From positions 37,096 to 72,632 of the forward strand of contig DFKZ01000122.1 in NCBI GenBank assembly GCA_002373975.1: a stretch of DNA of 35,537 nt, given 5' to 3'. This document shows, piece after piece, positions 33,855 to 35,537 of the stretch. Each line of letters opens with the position of its first letter. Within the stretch, counting starts at the first letter, position 1. Under the pieces are notes generated by a model, which was not told the origin of the DNA, searched no databases, and saw nothing but the letters and a program-made list of their open reading frames with translations. The DNA is from Lachnospiraceae bacterium UBA3632 (lineage in GTDB: Bacteria; Bacillota; Clostridia; Lachnospirales; Lachnospiraceae). The translations under genes were made by a program, and so were the position numbers.

Positions 33855-35183
33855 TCAGTTCACCTCCAAATAACTCTCTAATATTTCAAATGAATCTGAG
33901 TCACCGGATAAAAGTTCAAATAGATATTCGCCAACAGAAAGACCAAAATCACGAGCATTTGATACTATATTTCTGATCTTATTCTTTTGAATACGTCTAA
34001 ATTCTGCCACCCCATTAGCATTAGGAACACCTACATATATTTTCTCTGGTTTAAGGTATTGTACAAGATATGGAGAATGGCTAGAAACAATAAGTGGCGC
34101 ATCGCCTAAAGCATCATTAATGATTTCAAGCAAATTTTTAATCATTCGAGGATGTATACTAGTCTCAATCTCCTCAACCCCAACTATCCCTGCCTTAACA
34201 AGATTAGCAACAAAAGCGTTAGTCAAAAGCCATATTACTCTCTTTGTACCTGTTGACATATTTGCCATACTTACAGGCTGATTCATAAACTCACTCTTCA
34301 CGAACAACCTATAAACATGCTCTCGTATTTTAAACGGAATCTCCTTTCCCATTTCTTCAGATGTGATTTCTTTATCACCTACCTTAACAGTAATATGCTT
34401 GTCCATATTCTGATCAGCCAATGTGAATTCATTTAAGCTTATAGATGCAAAATCAGGAAATAGCGTAAGTACTGCTTCCTCAAATAATTCGTAAAGCTCT
34501 GGATTTTTCTTTTTTAATACAAACAAAGCTTTGGGAACATCTGCATCATCAAATCTTATAATATCCTCCTCGTCCTCTATATATTCGAGCGGAGATGGCT
34601 GATACCTATCACGCAAATCCAACGACGAGCATACTCTAAATGTAATGTCATGTATATCCTTAACTACACCTAAAATATCAATATCTTCCAAAAGAGCCAA
34701 TACATCTATTGCCAGTTGTAAATCATCAAGATCAATCTTTCTATAAGCTACTGTATCCTTGCCCTTTCGATATTTCCCTTCATTACGCTTTAAGAAGGAA
34801 TTGTATCTGACGCTGGTATTTTCTCGTGATTCAATCCATTCATCTGTAATCACTTCACCAGTATCATCATCTCTGTGCCATTTAAATGAAAAGCCATATC
34901 TAACATACTTATACTCTGCAAGCACTTCATCACAGAATTCAACCTCAAAGTAGTATTCATCATCCTGCATGACAGTACACAGAGGAATTCCTTTTATCCA
35001 TGACATCATACTCTTTCTACCCTTACGTGACTCATGGATAAAATCAAATCCGAAATCTATAGCTTCCATAAGATTTGATTTTCCATAGTTATTCGTAGAA
35101 ATAAGAGCACAAATGCTATCCAGCTCAAGCCGAGTCTTCTTTATGTTTTTAAAGCCTGCTACAGTGATACTATTAATCTTCAC
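33855..35183 (-). CDS. SMC/ABC-type AAA ATPase (AAA_15/AAA_21 type)
   Basis: A 442-residue ATPase. It opens with MKINSITVAGFKNIKKTRLEL, standard for RecF/SMC-like proteins. The Walker A region is ISTNNYGKSNLMEAI (29-43), where Ser29 takes the place of the usual first glycine. NMSTGTKRVIWLL is the ABC signature, VGVEEIETSIHPR the Walker B with catalytic acid, and IVSSHSPYLVQYL the switch histidine. Residues 100-290 form a charged middle insertion. The start is GTG at 35183, with GGAGG 7 bases before it; a nearby ATG is out of frame. In the RloAB, AbiL and PARIS systems such ATPases sense phage and release a TOPRIM-type partner. That role is inferred from the pairing. Confidence 0.85.
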   Translation of the reverse strand: MKINSITVAGFKNIKKTRLELDSICALISTNNYGKSNLMEAIDFGFDFIHESRKGRKSMMSWIKGIPLCTVMQDDEYYFEVEFCDEVLAEYKYVRYGFSFKWHRDDDTGEVITDEWIESRENTSVRYNSFLKRNEGKYRKGKDTVAYRKIDLDDLQLAIDVLALLEDIDILGVVKDIHDITFRVCSSLDLRDRYQPSPLEYIEDEEDIIRFDDADVPKALFVLKKKNPELYELFEEAVLTLFPDFASISLNEFTLADQNMDKHITVKVGDKEITSEEMGKEIPFKIREHVYRLFVKSEFMNQPVSMANMSTGTKRVIWLLTNAFVANLVKAGIVGVEEIETSIHPRMIKNLLEIINDALGDAPLIVSSHSPYLVQYLKPEKIYVGVPNANGVAEFRRIQKNKIRNIVSNARDFGLSVGEYLFELLSGDSDSFEILESYLEVN

Positions 35184-35537
35184 TTGTCATCCTCCATTCC
35201 ACTTACCATAAGGATAGCATACTTTTCGCATGAATTCAACACTACACTATATTTCATTTGGTAGCCATTGGCATTTTTAAGCAATACTAAAAAATATATT
35301 ATACTTACTGGTTGGTTCAAGTAGAAATGTCATTTTGTCATCTGTATAAATATATTTTCCAAAATAGGATAAGCCTTTAAATATGTTAAATTTTTAACAT
35401 TGTTTAATTCATTTTTTAAATACCCATGTATAATAGCAAAAAAAAAATGAATTAAACTTTTGGGGCCTAAAAAGTTTAATTCATTTCATAATTATTGATT
35501 TGTTTTGTTACCAGCAACAAATATCATTCCCGATATA
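35184..35537. other. AT-rich non-coding region with dense inverted repeats
   Basis: There is no gene in these 354 bases. The part next to the ATPase holds AGTATAATATA on the minus strand (35295-35305, TATAAT at 35298-35303), a likely -10 for the ATPase about 114 bases from its start. A perfect palindrome ATGTTAAA-TT-TTTAACAT is at 35383-35400. The rest is the repeat cluster listed next. The region probably holds two divergent promoters. Confidence 0.6.
35402..35487. repeat. Three copies of GTTTAATTCATTTT flanking a TATAAT, with a 17-bp inverted repeat
   Basis: The motif occurs forward at 35402-35415, inverted at about 35444-35457, and forward again at 35474-35487 (last base differs). Between the first two is TATAAT (35428-35433, plus strand). 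The second and third copies form a perfect inverted repeat: arms 35445-35461 and 35470-35486, with the 8-base G/C-rich centre GGGGCCTA. The layout suits an autoregulated promoter reading rightward out of the window, or a recombinase core site. Confidence 0.65.

Overview
The window looks like chromosomal DNA from a Gram-positive anaerobe of the Clostridia, most likely a Lachnospiraceae-type bacterium. The clues are a rubrerythrin, a flavin-reductase/rubredoxin fusion, clear AGGAGG-type ribosome sites, TTG and GTG starts, and the families of membrane glycosyltransferase present. This placement is inferred from gene content, not from a marker search. Almost everything is on the minus strand, so transcription runs from high to low coordinates. 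The main theme is a cell-surface glycan locus.

Left block (1-10712, minus). The order of transcription is: two polyprenyl-phosphate-type family 2 glycosyltransferases (10712-8839), an SGNH/DltD-like protein and an MBOAT O-acyltransferase (8821-5912), three consecutive perfect hairpins (5805-5908), the replicative polymerase gene dnaE (5778-2095), then two PLP sugar aminotransferases: PseC-like (2082-886) and FdtB/QdtB-like (867 to beyond the left edge). One plus-strand gene (10959-13103) encodes a membrane-anchored SGNH hydrolase. It converges on the central operon at a strong hairpin terminator (13108-13147).

Central block (26123-13164, minus). Rubrerythrin, a thiamine-diphosphate enzyme, an SDR reductase/epimerase, a GT2, RfbF, a flippase, RfbH, RfbG, a flavin-reductase/rubredoxin fusion and two large membrane proteins follow each other with small gaps or overlaps. 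RfbF-RfbG-RfbH make a CDP-3,6-dideoxy-4-keto sugar. Together with the TPP enzyme and SDR they match the logic of CDP-yersiniose synthesis, in which a two-carbon branch is added at C4. The usual flavin/iron-sulfur reductase partner of RfbH (E3: AscD/DdhD/RfbI) is not in the window. The flavin/rubredoxin protein directly after RfbG is a candidate replacement.

Right block (33047-26222, minus). A second MBOAT/SGNH pair is followed by two multi-pass membrane proteins of GT-C type and by a small [4Fe-4S]-GNAT fusion. The first gene and the Fe-S gene share an identical 21-bp perfect palindrome containing a TATAAT -10 core. A related site lies before rubrerythrin.

Right edge (33199-35537). A more AT-rich two-gene module pairs an SMC/ABC-type ATPase with a small TOPRIM-like protein and resembles two-gene phage-defence systems. 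The last 350 bases hold no gene. They carry three copies of a 14-base motif around a TATAAT, ending in a 17-bp inverted repeat.

No tRNA, rRNA, CRISPR array or insertion sequence was recognised.
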